Part shown: positions 39,249 to 53,100 of the stretch, piece by piece
How positions within the stretch are numbered: position 1 is the first letter of the stretch
Layout of the letters: each line of letters begins with the position of its first letter
DNA from: Coriaria nepalensis
Taxonomy: Eukaryota > Streptophyta > Magnoliopsida > Cucurbitales > Coriariaceae
Direction of reading: 5' to 3'
NCBI GenBank assembly: GCA_027186245.1
Contig: CP114482.1
Coordinates: 23,331,209-23,395,208 of the forward strand
DNA length: 64,000 bases
Position numbers and translations under genes: made by a program
The notes under the pieces: generated by a model
Databases searched by the model: none
What the model was told of the DNA's origin: nothing
What the model saw: the letters and a program-made list of their open reading frames with translations, nothing else

Positions 39249-42200
39249 TTAATTACAAGTTATGTAAGAAAATAATGTTTGAAGGGCGAAAATAGAATTC
39301 GGTCGAATTAATTTAGAATGATTTAATGACTAAAAAAGACTCAATGACATGACTTTAAGGCTAAACAAATGCATTGTTGCCTTCAATAGATCAACTGCAA
39401 GTTACGCACGAAAGTCATGTTTAAATGCCGAATTTCATACGAAGTGATTTAGAATGATTTACTGACTAAAAGAGACGCAAAAGTATGGCTTGAACGCTAA
39501 AAAATGCATAGTTGCCATCAATAGATCAATTGCAAGTTATGCACGAAAGTCGCATTTTAAATGAAAAAATAGAATTGGTTCGAAGTGCCTTCAAACGATT
39601 TAATGATTGAAAACACTGAGTGATATGCTTTTTAATGCTAAAATAATGCATTGTTGTCTTCAGTAGATTAATTACAAGTTATGTAAGAAAATAATGTTTG
39701 AAGGGCAAAAATAGAATTCGTTCGAATTAATTTAGAATGATTTAAAGACTAAAAGAGACTTAATGACATGACTTTAAGGCTAAAGAAATGCATCGTTCCG
39801 TATAATAGATCAACTGCAAGTTACGCACGCAAGTCATGTTTAAAGGCCGAATTTCGTTCGAAGTGATATAGAATGATTTACTGACTAAAAGAGACGCAAA
39901 AGTATGGCTTGAACGCTAAAAAATGCATAGTTGCCATCAATAGATCAATTGCAAGTTATGCACGAAAGTCGCGTTTTAAATGCAAAAAGAGAATTGGTTC
40001 GAAGTGCCTTCAAACAATTTAATGATTGAAAAGACTGTGTGATATGCTTTTTAATGCTAAAATAATGCATTGTTGTCTTCAATAGATTAATTACAAGTTA
40101 TGTAAGAAAATAATGTTTGAAGGGCGAAAATAGAATTCGGTCGAATTAATTTAGAATGATTTATTGACTAAAAGAGACTCAATGACATGACTTTAAGGCT
40201 AAACAAATGCATTGTTGCCTTCAATAGATCAACTGCAAGTTACGCACGAAAGTCATGTTTAAATGCCGAATTTCATACGAAGTGATTTAGAATGATTTAC
40301 TGACTAAAAGAGACGCAAAAGTATGGTTTGAACGCTAAAAAATGCATAGTTGCCATCAATAGATCAATTGCAAGTTATGCACGAAAGTCGCGTTTTAAAT
40401 GCAAAAATAGAATCGGTTCGAAGTGCCTTCAAACAATTTAATGATTGAAAAGACTGAGTGATATGCTTTTTAATGCTAAAATAATGCATTGTTGTCTTCA
40501 GTAGATTAATTACAAGTTATGTAAGAAAATAATGTTTGAAGGGCAAAAATAGAATTCGTTCGAATTAATTTAGAATGATTTAAAGACTAAATGAGACTCA
40601 ATGACATGACTTTAAGGCTAAACAAATGCATTGTTCCGTATAATAGATCTACTGCAAGTTACGCACGAAAGTCATGTTTAAAGGCCGAATTTCGTTCGAA
40701 GTGATTTAGAATGATTTACTGACTAAAAGAGGCGCAAAAATATGACTTGAACGTTAAAAAAGGCATAGTCGCCATCAATAGGTCAATTGCAAGTTATGCA
40801 CGAAAGTCCCGTTTTAAATGCAAAAAGAGAATTGGTTCGAAGTGCCTTCAAACAATTTAATGATTGAAAAGACTGAGTGATATGCTTTTTAATGCTAAAA
40901 TAATGCATTGTTGTCTTCAATAGATTAATTACAAGTTATGTAAGAAAATAATGTTTGAAGGGCGAAAATAGAATTCGGTCGAATTAATTTAGAATGATTT
41001 AATGACCAAAAAAGACTCAATGACATGACTTTAAGGCTAAACAAATGCATTGTTGCCTTCAATAGATCAACTGCAAGTTACGCACGAAAGTCATGTTTAA
41101 ATGCCGAATTTCATACGAAGTGATTTAGAATGATTTACTAACTAAAAGAGACGCAAAAGTATGGCTTGAACGCTAAAAAATGCATAGTTGCCATCAATAG
41201 ATCAATTGCAAGTTATGCACGAAAGTCGCATTTAAAATGCAAAAATAGAATTGGTTCGAAGTGCCTTCAAACGATTTAATGATTGAAAACAATGAGTGAT
41301 ATGCTTTTTAATGCTAAAATAATGCATTGTTGTCTTCAGTAGATTAATTACAAGTTATGTAAGAAAATAATGTTTGAAGGGCAAAAATAGAATTCGTTCG
41401 AATTAATTTAGAATGATTTAAAGACTAAAAGAGACTCAATGACATGACTTTAAGGCTAAAGAAATGCATCGTTCCGTATAATAGATCAACTGCAAGTTAC
41501 GCACGAAAGTCATGTTTAAAGGCCGAATTTCGTTCGAAGTGATATAGAATGATTTACTGACTAAAAGAGACGCAAAAATATGACTTGAACGCTAAAAAAG
41601 GCATAGTTGCCATCAATAGATCAATTGCAAGTTATGCACGAAAGTCGCGTTTTAAATGCAAAAATAGAATTGGTTCGAAGTGCCTTCAAACAATTTAATG
41701 ATTGAAAAGACTGAGTGATATGCTTTTTAATGCTAAAATAATGCATTGTTGTCTTCAATAGATTAATTACAAGTTATGTAAGAAAATAATGTTTGAAGGG
41801 CAAAAATAGAATTCGTTCGAATTAATTTAGAATGATTTAAAGACTAAAAGAGACTCAATGACATGACTTTAAGTCTAAACAAATGCATTGTTGCCTTCAA
41901 TAGATCAACTGCAAGTTACGCCCGAAAGTCATGTTTAAAGGCCGAATGTCGTTCGAAGTGATTTAGAATGATTTACTGACTAAAAGAGACTCAATGACAT
42001 GACTTTAAGGCTAAACAAATGCATTGTTGCCTTCAATAGATCAACTGCAAGTTACGCATGAGAGTCATGTTTAAATGCCGAATTTCATACGAAGTGATTT
42101 AGAATGATTTACTGACTAAAAGAGACGCAAAAGTATGGCTTGAACGCTAAAAAAGGCATAGTTGCCATCAATAGATCAATTGCAAGTTATGCACGAAAGT

Positions 42201-42464
42201 CCCGTTTTAAATGCAAAAAGAGAATTGGTTCGAAGTGCCTTCAAACAATTTAATGATTGAAAAGACTGAGTGATATGCTTTTTAATGCTAAAATAATGCA
42301 TTGTTGTCTTCAGTAGATTAATTACAAGTTATGTAAGAAAATAATGTTTGAAGGGCAAAAATAGAATTCGTTCGAATTAATTTAGAATGATTTAAAGACT
42401 AAAAGAGACTCAATGACATGACTTTAAGGCTAAACAAATGCATTGTTCCGTATAATAGATCAAC
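39249..42464 (+). repeat. 3,488-bp-spaced duplication, copy 2
   Basis: Second copy of 35761-38976, separated from it by 272 bp of ordinary repeat. It includes the same surplus C subunit, so the register error predates the duplication. Domain 5 starts immediately after it. Confidence 0.9.
41874..42009 (+). repeat. Surplus C subunit (C-C junction), copy 2
   Basis: It has the same structure as the junction near 38.5 kb, exactly 3,488 bp away, with the same hybrid C/B tail and the same following GCATGAGAGTCATG. It arrived through the large block duplication and not by a second independent exchange. Confidence 0.9.
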
Positions 42465-45400
42465 TGCAAGTTACGCACGAAAGTCATGTTTAAAGGCCGA
42501 ATTTCGTTCGAAGTGATTTAGAATGATTTACTGACTAAAAGAGACGCAAAAATATGACTTGAACGCTAAAAAAGGCATAGTTGCCATCAATAGATCAATT
42601 GCAAGTTATGCATGAGTGTCGTGTTTTAAGTGCAAAAATAGAATTGGTTCGAAGTGCCTTCAAACAATTTAATGATTGAAAAGAGTGAGTGATATGCTTT
42701 TTAATGCTAAAATAATGCATCGTTGTCTTCAATAGATTAATTACAAGTTGTGTAAGAAAATAATGTTTGAAGGGCAAAAATAGAATTCGTTCGAATTAAT
42801 TTAGAATGATTTAAAGACTAAAAGAGACTCAATGACATGACTTTAAGGCTAAACAAATGCATTGTTCCGTATAATAGATCAACTGCAAGTTACGCACGAA
42901 AGTCATGTTTAAAGGCCGAATGTCGTTCGAAGTGATTTGGAATGATTTACTGACTAAAAGAGACGCAAAAATATGACTTGAACGCTAAAAAAGGCATAGT
43001 TGCCATCAATAGATCAATTGCAAGTTATGCACGAAAGTCGCGTTTTAAATGCAAAAATAGAATTGGTTCGAAGTGCCTTCAAACAATTTAATGATTGAAA
43101 AGACTGAGTGATATGCTTTTTAATGCTAAAATAATGCATCGTTGTCTTCAATAGATTAATTACAAGTTATGTAAGAAAATAATGTTTGAAGGGCAAAAAT
43201 AGAATTCGTTCGAGTTAATTTAGAATGATGTAAAGACTAAAAGAGACTCAATGACATGACTTTAAGGCTAAACAAATGCATTGTTGCCTTCAATAGATCA
43301 ACTGCAAGTTACGCACGAAAGTCATGTTTAAATGCCGAATTTCATACGAAGTGATTTAGAATGATTTACTGACTAAAAGAGACGCAAAAGTATGGCTTGA
43401 ACGCTAAAAAATGCATAGTTGCCGTCAATAGATCAATTGCAAGTTATGCACGAAAGTCGCGTTTTAAATGCAAAAATAGAATTGGTTCGAAGTGCCTTCA
43501 AACAATTTAATGATTGAAAAGACTCTGTGATATGCTTTTTAATGCTAAAATAATGCATTGTTGTCTTCAGTAGATTAATTACAAGTTATGTAAGAAAATA
43601 ATGTTTGAAGGGCAAAAATAGAATTCGTTCGAATTAATTTAGAATGATTTAAAGACTAAAAGAGACTCAATGACATGACTTTAAGGCTAAACAAATGCAT
43701 TGTTCCGTATAATAGATCAACTGCAAGTTACGCACGAAAGTCATGTTTAAAGGCCGAATTTCGTTCGAAGTGATTTAGAATGATTTACTGACTAAAAGAG
43801 ATGCAAAAATATGACTTGAACGCTAAAAAAGGCATAGTTGCCATCAATAGATCAATTGCAAGTTATGCACGAAAGTCGCGTTTTAAGTGCAAAAATAGAA
43901 TTGGTTCGAAGTGCCTTCAAACAATTTAATGATTGAAAAGACAGAGTGATATGCTTTTTAATGCTAAAATAATGCATCGTTGTCTTCAATAGATTAATTA
44001 CAAGTTGTGTAAGAAAATAATGTTTGAAGGGCAAAAATAGAATTCGTTCGAATTAATTTAGAATGATTTAAAGACTAAAAGAGACTCAATGACATGACTT
44101 TAAGGCTAAACAAATGCATTGTTCCGTATAATAGATCAACTGCAAGTTACGCACGAAAGTCATGTTGAAAGGCCGAATTTCGTTCGAAGTGATTTAGAAT
44201 GATTTACTGACTAAAAGAGACGCAAAAATATGACTTGAACGCTAAAAAAGGCATAGTTGCCATCAATAGATCAATTGCAAGTTATGCACGAAAGTCGCGT
44301 TTTAAATGCAAAAATAGAATTGGTTCGAAGTGCCTTCAAACAATTTAATGATTGAAAAGACTCTGTGATATGCTTCTTTTTAATGCTAAAATAATGCATT
44401 GTTGTCTTCAGTAGATTAATTACAAGTTATGTAAGAAAATAATGTTTGAAGGGCAAAAATAGAATTCGTTCGAATTAATTTAGAATGATTTAAAGACTAA
44501 AAGAGACTCAATGACATGACTTTAAGGCTAAACAAATGCATTGTTCCGTATAATAGATCAACTGCAAGTTACGCACGAAAGTCATGTTTAAAGGCCGAAT
44601 TTCGTTCGAAGTGATTTAGAATGATTTACTGACTAAAAGAGACGCAAAAATATGACTTGAACGCTAAAAAAGGCATAGTTGCCATCAATAGATCAATTGC
44701 AAGTTATGCACGAAAGTCGCGTTTTAAGTGCAAAAATAGAATTGGTTCGAAGTGCCTTCAAACAATTTAATGATTGAAAAGACAGAGTGATATGCTTTTT
44801 AATGCTAAAATAATGCATCGTTGTCTTCAATAGATTAATTACAAGTTGTGTAAGAAAATAATGTTTGAAGGGCAAAAATAGAATTCGTTCGAATTAATTT
44901 AGAATGATTTAAAGACTAAAAGAGACTCAATGACATGACTTTAAGGCTAAACAAATGCACTGTTCCGTATAATAGATCAACTGCAAGTTACGCACGAAAG
45001 TCATGTTTAAAGGCCGAATGTCGTTCGAAGTGATTTAGAATGATTTACTGACTAAAAGAGACGCAAAAATATGACTTGAACGCTAAAAAAGGCATAGTTG
45101 CCATCAATAGATCAATTGCAAGTTATGCACGAAAGTCGCGTTTTAAATGCAAAAATAGAATTGGTTCGAAGTGCCTTCAAACAATTTAATGATTGAAAAG
45201 ACTGAGTGATATGCTTTTTAATGCTAAAATAATGCATCGTTGTCTTCAATAGATTAATTACAAGTTATGTAAGAAAATAATGTTTGAAGGGCAAAAATAG
45301 AATTCGTTCGAGTTAATTTAGAATGATGTAAAGACTAAAAGAGACTCAATGACATGACTTTAAGGCTAAACAAATGCATTGTTCCGTATAATAGATCAAC

Positions 45401-46280
45401 TGCAAGTTACGCACGAAAGTCATGTTTAAAGGCCGAATTTCGTTCGAAGTGATTTAGAATGATTTACTGACTAAAAGAGATGCAAAAATATGACTTGAAC
45501 GCTAAAAAAGGCATAGTTGCCATCAATAGATCAATTGCAAGTTATGCACGAAAGTCGCGTTTTAAGTGCAAAAATAGAATTGGTTCGAAGTGCCTTCAAA
45601 CAATTTAATGATTGAAAAGACAGAGTGATATGCTTTTTAATGCTAAAATAATGCATCGTTGTCTTCAATAGATTAATTACAAGTTTTGTAAGAAAATAAT
45701 GTTTGAAGGGCAAAAATAGAATTCGTTCGAATTAATTTAGAATGATTTAAAGACTAAAAGAGACTCAATGACATGACTTTAAGGCTAAACAAATGCATTG
45801 TTCCGTATAATAGATCAACAGCAAGTTACGCACGAAAGTCATGTTTAAAGGCCGAATGTCGTTCGAAGTGATTTAGAATGATTTACTGACTAAAAGAGAC
45901 GCAAAAATATGACTTGAACGCTAAAAAAGGCATAGTTGCCATCAATAGATCAATTGCAAGTTATGCACGAAAGTCGCGTTTTAAATGCAAAAATAGAATT
46001 GGTTCGAAGTGCCTTCAAACAATTTAATGATTGAAAAGACTCTGTGATATGCTTCTTTTTAATGCTAAAATAATGCATTGTTGTCTTCAGTAGATTAATT
46101 ACAAGTTATGTAAGAAAATAATGTTTGAAGGGCAAAAATAGAATTCGTTCGAATTAATTTAGAATGATTTAAAGACTAAAAGAGACTCAATGACATGACT
46201 TTAAGGCTAAACAAATGCATTGTTCCGTATAATAGATCAACTGCAAGTTACGCACGAAAGTCATGTTTAAAGGCCGAATG

Positions 46281-48000
46281 TCGTTCGAAGTGATTTAGAA
46301 TGATTTACTGACTAAAAGAGACGCAAAAATATGACTTGAACGCTAAAAAAGGCATAGTTGCCATCAATAGATCAATTGCAAGTTATGCACGAAAGTCGCG
46401 TTTTAAATGCAAAAATAGAATTGGTTCGAAGTGCCTTCAAACAATTTAATGATTGAAAAGACTCTGTGATATGCTTCTTTGTAATTCTAAAATAATGCAT
46501 TGTTGTCTTCAGTAGATTAATTACAAGTTATGTAAGAAAATAATATTTGAAGGGCAAAAATAGAATTCGTTCGAGTTAATTTAGAATGATGTAAAGACTA
46601 AAAGAGACTCAATGACATGACTTTAAGGCTAAACAAATGCATTGTTCCGTATAATAGATCAACTGCAAGTTACGCACGAAAGTCATGTTTAAAGGCCGAA
46701 TTTCGTTCGAAGTGATTTAGAATGATTTACTGACTAAAAGAAACGCAAAAATATGACTTGAACGCTAAAAAAGGCATAGTTGCCATCAATAGATCAATTG
46801 CAAGTTATGCACGAAAGTCGCGTTTTAAGTGCAAAAATAGAATTGGTTCGAAGTGCCTTCAAACAATTTAATGATTGAAAAGACAGAGTGATATGCTTTT
46901 TAATGCTAAAATAATGCATCGTTGTCTTCAATAGATTAATTACAAGTTGTGTAAGAAAATAATGTTTGAAATGCAAAAATAGAATTCGTTCGAATTAATT
47001 TAGAATGATTTAAAGACTAAAAGAGACTCAATGACATGACTTTAAGGCTAAACAAATGCATTGTTCCGTATAATAGATCAACAGCAAGTTACGCACGAAA
47101 GTCATGTTTAAAGGCCGAATGTCGTTCGAAGTGATTTAGAATGATTTACTGACTAAAAGAGACGCAAAAATATGACTTGAACGCTAAAAAAGGCATAGTT
47201 GCCATCAATAGATCAATTGCAAGTTATGCATGAAAGTCGCGTTTTAAATGCAAAAATAGAATTGGTTCGAAGTGCCTTCAAACAATTTAATGATTGAAAA
47301 GACTCTGTGATATGCTTCTTCTTAATGCTAAAATAATGCATTGTTGTCTTCAGTAGATTAATTACAAGTTATGTAAGAAAATAATGTTTGAAGGGCAAAA
47401 ATAGAATTCGTTCGAATTAATTTAGAATGATTTAAAGACTAAAAGAGACTCAATGACATGACTTTAAGGCTAAACAAATGCATTGTTCCGTATAATAGAT
47501 CAACTGCAAGTTACGCACGAAAGTCATGTTTAAAGGCCGAATTTCGTTCGAAGTGATTTAGAATGATTTACTGACTAAAAGAGACGCAAAAATATGACTT
47601 GAACGCTAAAAAAGGCATAGTTGCCATCAATAGATCAATTGCAAGTTATGCACGAAAGTCGCGTTTTAAGTGCAAAAATAGAATTGGTTCGAAGTGCCTT
47701 CAAACAATTTAATGATTGAAAAGACAGAGTGATATGCTTTTTAATGCTAAAATAATGCATCGTTGTCTTCAATAGATTAATTACAAGTTGTGTAAGAAAA
47801 TAATGTTTGAAGGGCAAAAATAGAATTCGTTCGAATTAATTTAGAATGATTTAAAGACTAAAAGAGACTCAATGACATGACTTTAAGGCTAAACAAATGC
47901 ATTGTTCCGTATAATAGATCAACTGCAAGTTATGCACGAAATTCATGTTTAAAGGCCGAATTTCGTTCGAAGTGATTTAGAATGATTTACTGACTAAAAG
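46281..48000 (+). repeat. Five-trimer-spaced (2,101-bp) duplication
   Basis: This stretch matches about 48,382-50,101 at offset 2,101 bp: TTTGTAATTC at 46481/48582, TTTGAAATGC near 46970/49071, and GCATGAAAGTCGCG in the same relative place. Small differences exist (CTTCTTCTTAATG near 47,315 versus CTTCTTTTTAATG). The 1,682-bp duplication acted on one of these copies afterwards. End points are approximate. Confidence 0.75.
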
Positions 48001-48380
48001 AGACGCAAAAATATGACTTGAACGCTAAAAAAGGCATAGTTGCCATCAATAGATCAATTGCAAGTTATGCACGAAAGTCGCGTTTTAAGTGCAAAAATAG
48101 AATTGGTTCGAAGTGCCTTCAAACAATTTAATGATTGAAAAGACAGAGTGATATGCTTTTTAATGCTAAAATAATGCATCGTTGTCTTCAATAGATTAAT
48201 TACAAGTTGTGTAAGAAAATAATGTTTGAAGGGCAAAAATAGAATTCGTTCGAATTAATTTAGAATGATTTAAAGACTAAAAGAGACTCAATGACATGAC
48301 TTTAAGGCTAAACAAATGCATTGTTCCGTATAATAGATCAACTGCAAGTTACGCACGAAAGTCATGTTTAAAGGCCGAAT

Positions 48381-50189
48381 GTCGTTCGAAGTGATTTAGA
48401 ATGATTTACTGACTAAAAGAGACGCAAAAATATGACTTGAACGCTAAAAAAGGCATAGTTGCCATCAATAGATCAATTGCAAGTTATGCACGAAAGTCGC
48501 GTTTTAAATGCAAAAATAGAATTGGTTCGAAGTGCCTTCAAACAATTTAATGATTGAAAAGACTCTGTGATATGCTTCTTTGTAATTCTAAAATAATGCA
48601 TTGTTGTCTTCAGTAGATTAATTACAAGTTATGTAAGAAAATAATATTTGAAGGGCAAAAATAGAATTCGTTCGAGTTAATTTAGAATGATGTAAAGACT
48701 AAAAGAGACTCAATGACATGACTTTAAGGCTAAACAAATGCATTGTTCCGTATAATAGATCAACTGCAAGTTACGCACGAAAGTCATGTTTAAAGGCCGA
48801 ATTTCGTTCGAAGTGATTTAGAATGATTTACTGACTAAAAGAAACGCAAAAATATGACTTGAACGCTAAAAAAGGCATAGTTGCCATCAATAGATCAATT
48901 GCAAGTTATGCACGAAAGTCGCGTTTTAAGTGCAAAAATAGAATTGGTTCGAAGTGCCTTCAAACAATTTAATGATTGAAAAGACAGAGTGATATGCTTT
49001 TTAATGCTAAAATAATGCATCGTTGTCTTCAATAGATTAATTACAAGTTGTGTAAGAAAATAATGTTTGAAATGCAAAAATAGAATTCGTTCGAATTAAT
49101 TTAGAATGATTTAAAGACTAAAAGAGACTCAATGACATGACTTTAAGGCTAAACAAATGCATTGTTCCGTATAATAGATCAACAGCAAGTTACGCACGAA
49201 AGTCATGTTTAAAGGCCGAATGTCGTTCGAAGTGATTTAGAATGATTTACTGACTAAAAGAGACGCAAAAATATGACTTGAACGCTAAAAAAGGCATAGT
49301 TGCCATCAATAGATCAATTGCAAGTTATGCATGAAAGTCGCGTTTTAAATGCAAAAATAGAATTGGTTCGAAGTGCCTTCAAACAATTTAATGATTGAAA
49401 AGACTCTGTGATATGCTTCTTTTTAATGCTAAAATAATGCATTGTTGTCTTCAGTAGATTAATTACAAGTTATGTAAGAAAATAATGTTTGAAGGGCAAA
49501 AATAGAATTCGTTCGAATTAATTTAGAATGATTTAAAGACTAAAAGAGACTCAATGACATGACTTTAAGGCTAAACAAATGCATTGTTCCGTATAATAGA
49601 TCAACTGCAAGTTACGCACGAAAGTCATGTTTAAAGGCCGAATTTCGTTCGAAATGATTTAGAATGATTTACTGACTAAAAGAGACGCAAAAATATGACT
49701 TGAACGCTAAAAAAGGCATAGTTGCCATCAATAGATCAATTGCAAGTTATGCACGAAAGTCGCGTTTTAAGTGCAAAAATAGAATTGGTTCGAAGTGCCT
49801 TCAAACAATTTAATGATTGAAAAGACAGAGTGATATGCTTTTTAATGCTAAAATAATGCATCGTTGTCTTCAATAGATTAATTACAAGTTGTGTAAGAAA
49901 ATAATGTTTGAAGGGCAAAAATAGAATTCGTTCGAATTAATTTAGAATGATTTAAAGACTAAAGGAGACTCAATGACATGACTTTAAGGCTAAACAAATG
50001 CATTGTTCCGTATAATAGATCAACTGCAAGTTATGCACGAAAGTCATGTTTAAAGGCCGAATTTCGTTCGAAGTGATTTAGAATGATTTACTGACTAAAA
50101 GAGACGCAAAAATATGACTTGAACGCTAAAAAAGGCATAGTTGCCATCAATAGATCAATTGCAAGTTATGCACGAAAGTCGCGTTTTAA
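48381..50189 (+). repeat. Four-trimer (1,682-bp) tandem duplication
   Basis: 48,381-50,189 matches 50,063-51,871 at offset 1,682 bp, so the copies are contiguous with a short overhang. Shared rare variants are TTTGTAATTC (48582/50264), TTTGAAATGC (near 49071/50753), TCGAAATGATTT (49651/51333) and AAAGGAGACTC (49961/51643). I saw no difference between the copies in reading, so this is among the youngest events in the window. Confidence 0.88.
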
Positions 50190-53100
50190 ATGCAAAAATA
50201 GAATTGGTTCGAAGTGCCTTCAAACAATTTAATGATTGAAAAGACTCTGTGATATGCTTCTTTGTAATTCTAAAATAATGCATTGTTGTCTTCAGTAGAT
50301 TAATTACAAGTTATGTAAGAAAATAATATTTGAAGGGCAAAAATAGAATTCGTTCGAGTTAATTTAGAATGATGTAAAGACTAAAAGAGACTCAATGACA
50401 TGACTTTAAGGCTAAACAAATGCATTGTTCCGTATAATAGATCAACTGCAAGTTACGCACGAAAGTCATGTTTAAAGGCCGAATTTCGTTCGAAGTGATT
50501 TAGAATGATTTACTGACTAAAAGAAACGCAAAAATATGACTTGAACGCTAAAAAAGGCATAGTTGCCATCAATAGATCAATTGCAAGTTATGCACGAAAG
50601 TCGCGTTTTAAGTGCAAAAATAGAATTGGTTCGAAGTGCCTTCAAACAATTTAATGATTGAAAAGACAGAGTGATATGCTTTTTAATGCTAAAATAATGC
50701 ATCGTTGTCTTCAATAGATTAATTACAAGTTGTGTAAGAAAATAATGTTTGAAATGCAAAAATAGAATTCGTTCGAATTAATTTAGAATGATTTAAAGAC
50801 TAAAAGAGACTCAATGACATGACTTTAAGGCTAAACAAATGCATTGTTCCGTATAATAGATCAACAGCAAGTTACGCACGAAAGTCATGTTTAAAGGCCG
50901 AATGTCGTTCGAAGTGATTTAGAATGATTTACTGACTAAAAGAGACGCAAAAATATGACTTGAACGCTAAAAAAGGCATAGTTGCCATCAATAGATCAAT
51001 TGCAAGTTATGCATGAAAGTCGCGTTTTAAATGCAAAAATAGAATTGGTTCGAAGTGCCTTCAAACAATTTAATGATTGAAAAGACTCTGTGATATGCTT
51101 CTTTTTAATGCTAAAATAATGCATTGTTGTCTTCAGTAGATTAATTACAAGTTATGTAAGAAAATAATGTTTGAAGGGCAAAAATAGAATTCGTTCGAAT
51201 TAATTTAGAATGATTTAAAGACTAAAAGAGACTCAATGACATGACTTTAAGGCTAAACAAATGCATTGTTCCGTATAATAGATCAACTGCAAGTTACGCA
51301 CGAAAGTCATGTTTAAAGGCCGAATTTCGTTCGAAATGATTTAGAATGATTTACTGACTAAAAGAGACGCAAAAATATGACTTGAACGCTAAAAAAGGCA
51401 TAGTTGCCATCAATAGATCAATTGCAAGTTATGCACGAAAGTCGCGTTTTAAGTGCAAAAATAGAATTGGTTCGAAGTGCCTTCAAACAATTTAATGATT
51501 GAAAAGACAGAGTGATATGCTTTTTAATGCTAAAATAATGCATCGTTGTCTTCAATAGATTAATTACAAGTTGTGTAAGAAAATAATGTTTGAAGGGCAA
51601 AAATAGAATTCGTTCGAATTAATTTAGAATGATTTAAAGACTAAAGGAGACTCAATGACATGACTTTAAGGCTAAACAAATGCATTGTTCCGTATAATAG
51701 ATCAACTGCAAGTTATGCACGAAAGTCATGTTTAAAGGCCGAATTTCGTTCGAAGTGATTTAGAATGATTTACTGACTAAAAGAGACGCAAAAATATGAC
51801 TTGAACGCTAAAAAAGGCATAGTTGCCATCAATAGATCAATTGCAAGTTATGCACGAAAGTCGCGTTTTAAGTGCAAAAATAGAATTGGTTCGAAGTGCC
51901 TTCAAACAATTTAATGATTGAAAAGACAGAGTGATATGCTTTTTAATGCTAAAATAATGCATCGTTGTCTTCAATAGATTAATTACAAGTTGTGTAAGAA
52001 AATAATGTTTGAAGGGCAAAAATAGAATTCGTTCGAATTAATTTAGAATGATTTAAAGACTAAAAGAGACTCAATGACATGACTTTAAGGCTAAACAAAT
52101 GCATTGTTCCGTATAATAGATCAACTGCAAGTTACGCACGAAAGTCATGTTTAAAGGCCGAATTTCGTTCGAAGTGATTTAGAATGATTTACTGACTAAA
52201 AGAGACGCAAAAATATGCATTGAACGCTAAAAAAGGCATAGTTGCCATCAATAGATCTATTGCAAGTTATGCACGAAAGTCGCGTTTTAAATGCAAAAAT
52301 AGAATTGGTTCGAAGTGCCTTCAAACAATTTAATGATTGAAAAGACTCTGTGATATGCTTCTTTTTAATGCTAAAATAATGCATTGTTGTCTTCAGTAGA
52401 TTAATTACAAGTTATGTATGAAAATAATGTTTGAAGGGCAAAAATAGAATTCGTTCGAATTAATTTAGAATGATTTAAAGACTAAAAGAGACTCAATGAC
52501 ATGACTTTAAGGCTAAACAAATGCGTTGTTCCGTATAATAGATCAACTGCAAGTTACGCACGAAAGTCATGTTTAAAGGCCGAATTTCGTTCGAAGTGAT
52601 TTAGAATGATTTACTGACTAAAAGAGACGCAAAAATATGACTTGAACGCTAAAAAAGGCATAGTTGCCATCAATAGATCTATTGCAAGTTATGCACGAAA
52701 GTCGCGTTTTAAATGCAAAAATAGAATTGGTTCGAAGTGCCTTCAAACAATTTAATGATTGAAAAGACTCTGTGATATGCTTCTTTTTAATGCTAAAATA
52801 ATGCATTGTTGTCTTCAGTAGATTAATTACAAGTTATGTAAGAAAATAATGTTTGAAGGGCAAAAATAGAATTCGTTCGAATTAATTTAGAATGATTTAA
52901 TGACTAGAAGAGACTCAGTGACATGACTTTAAGGCTAAACAAATGCATTGTTGCCTTCAATAGATCAACTGCAAGTTACGCACGAAAGTCATGTTTAAAG
53001 GCCGAATGTCGTTCGAAGTGATTTAGAATGATTTACTGACTAAAAGAGACGCAAAAATATGACTTGAACGCTAAAAAAGGCATAGTTGCCATCAATAGAT

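Larger units (their letters stand above)
22061..42464. repeat. Domain 4: CGGTCG-type trimers with eight-trimer blocks
   Basis: About 48 trimers. Many B subunits carry AATTCGGTCGAATT, many C tails read GTATGGCTTGAAC, and a distinctive A head CATAGTCGCCATCAATAGG occurs eleven times. Large direct duplications dominate: a 3,352-bp unit between 23.7 and 34.6 kb and a 3,488-bp unit between 35.8 and 42.5 kb. The first 1.6 kb (22,061-23,709) is a run of unassigned mixed trimers. No non-repeat sequence was seen. Confidence 0.85.

Noticed and set aside
38386..42009. The two C-C junctions as independent events
   Set aside because: They are exactly 3,488 bp apart inside a near-identical block and share the same hybrid tail and following variant, so one event followed by duplication is simpler.
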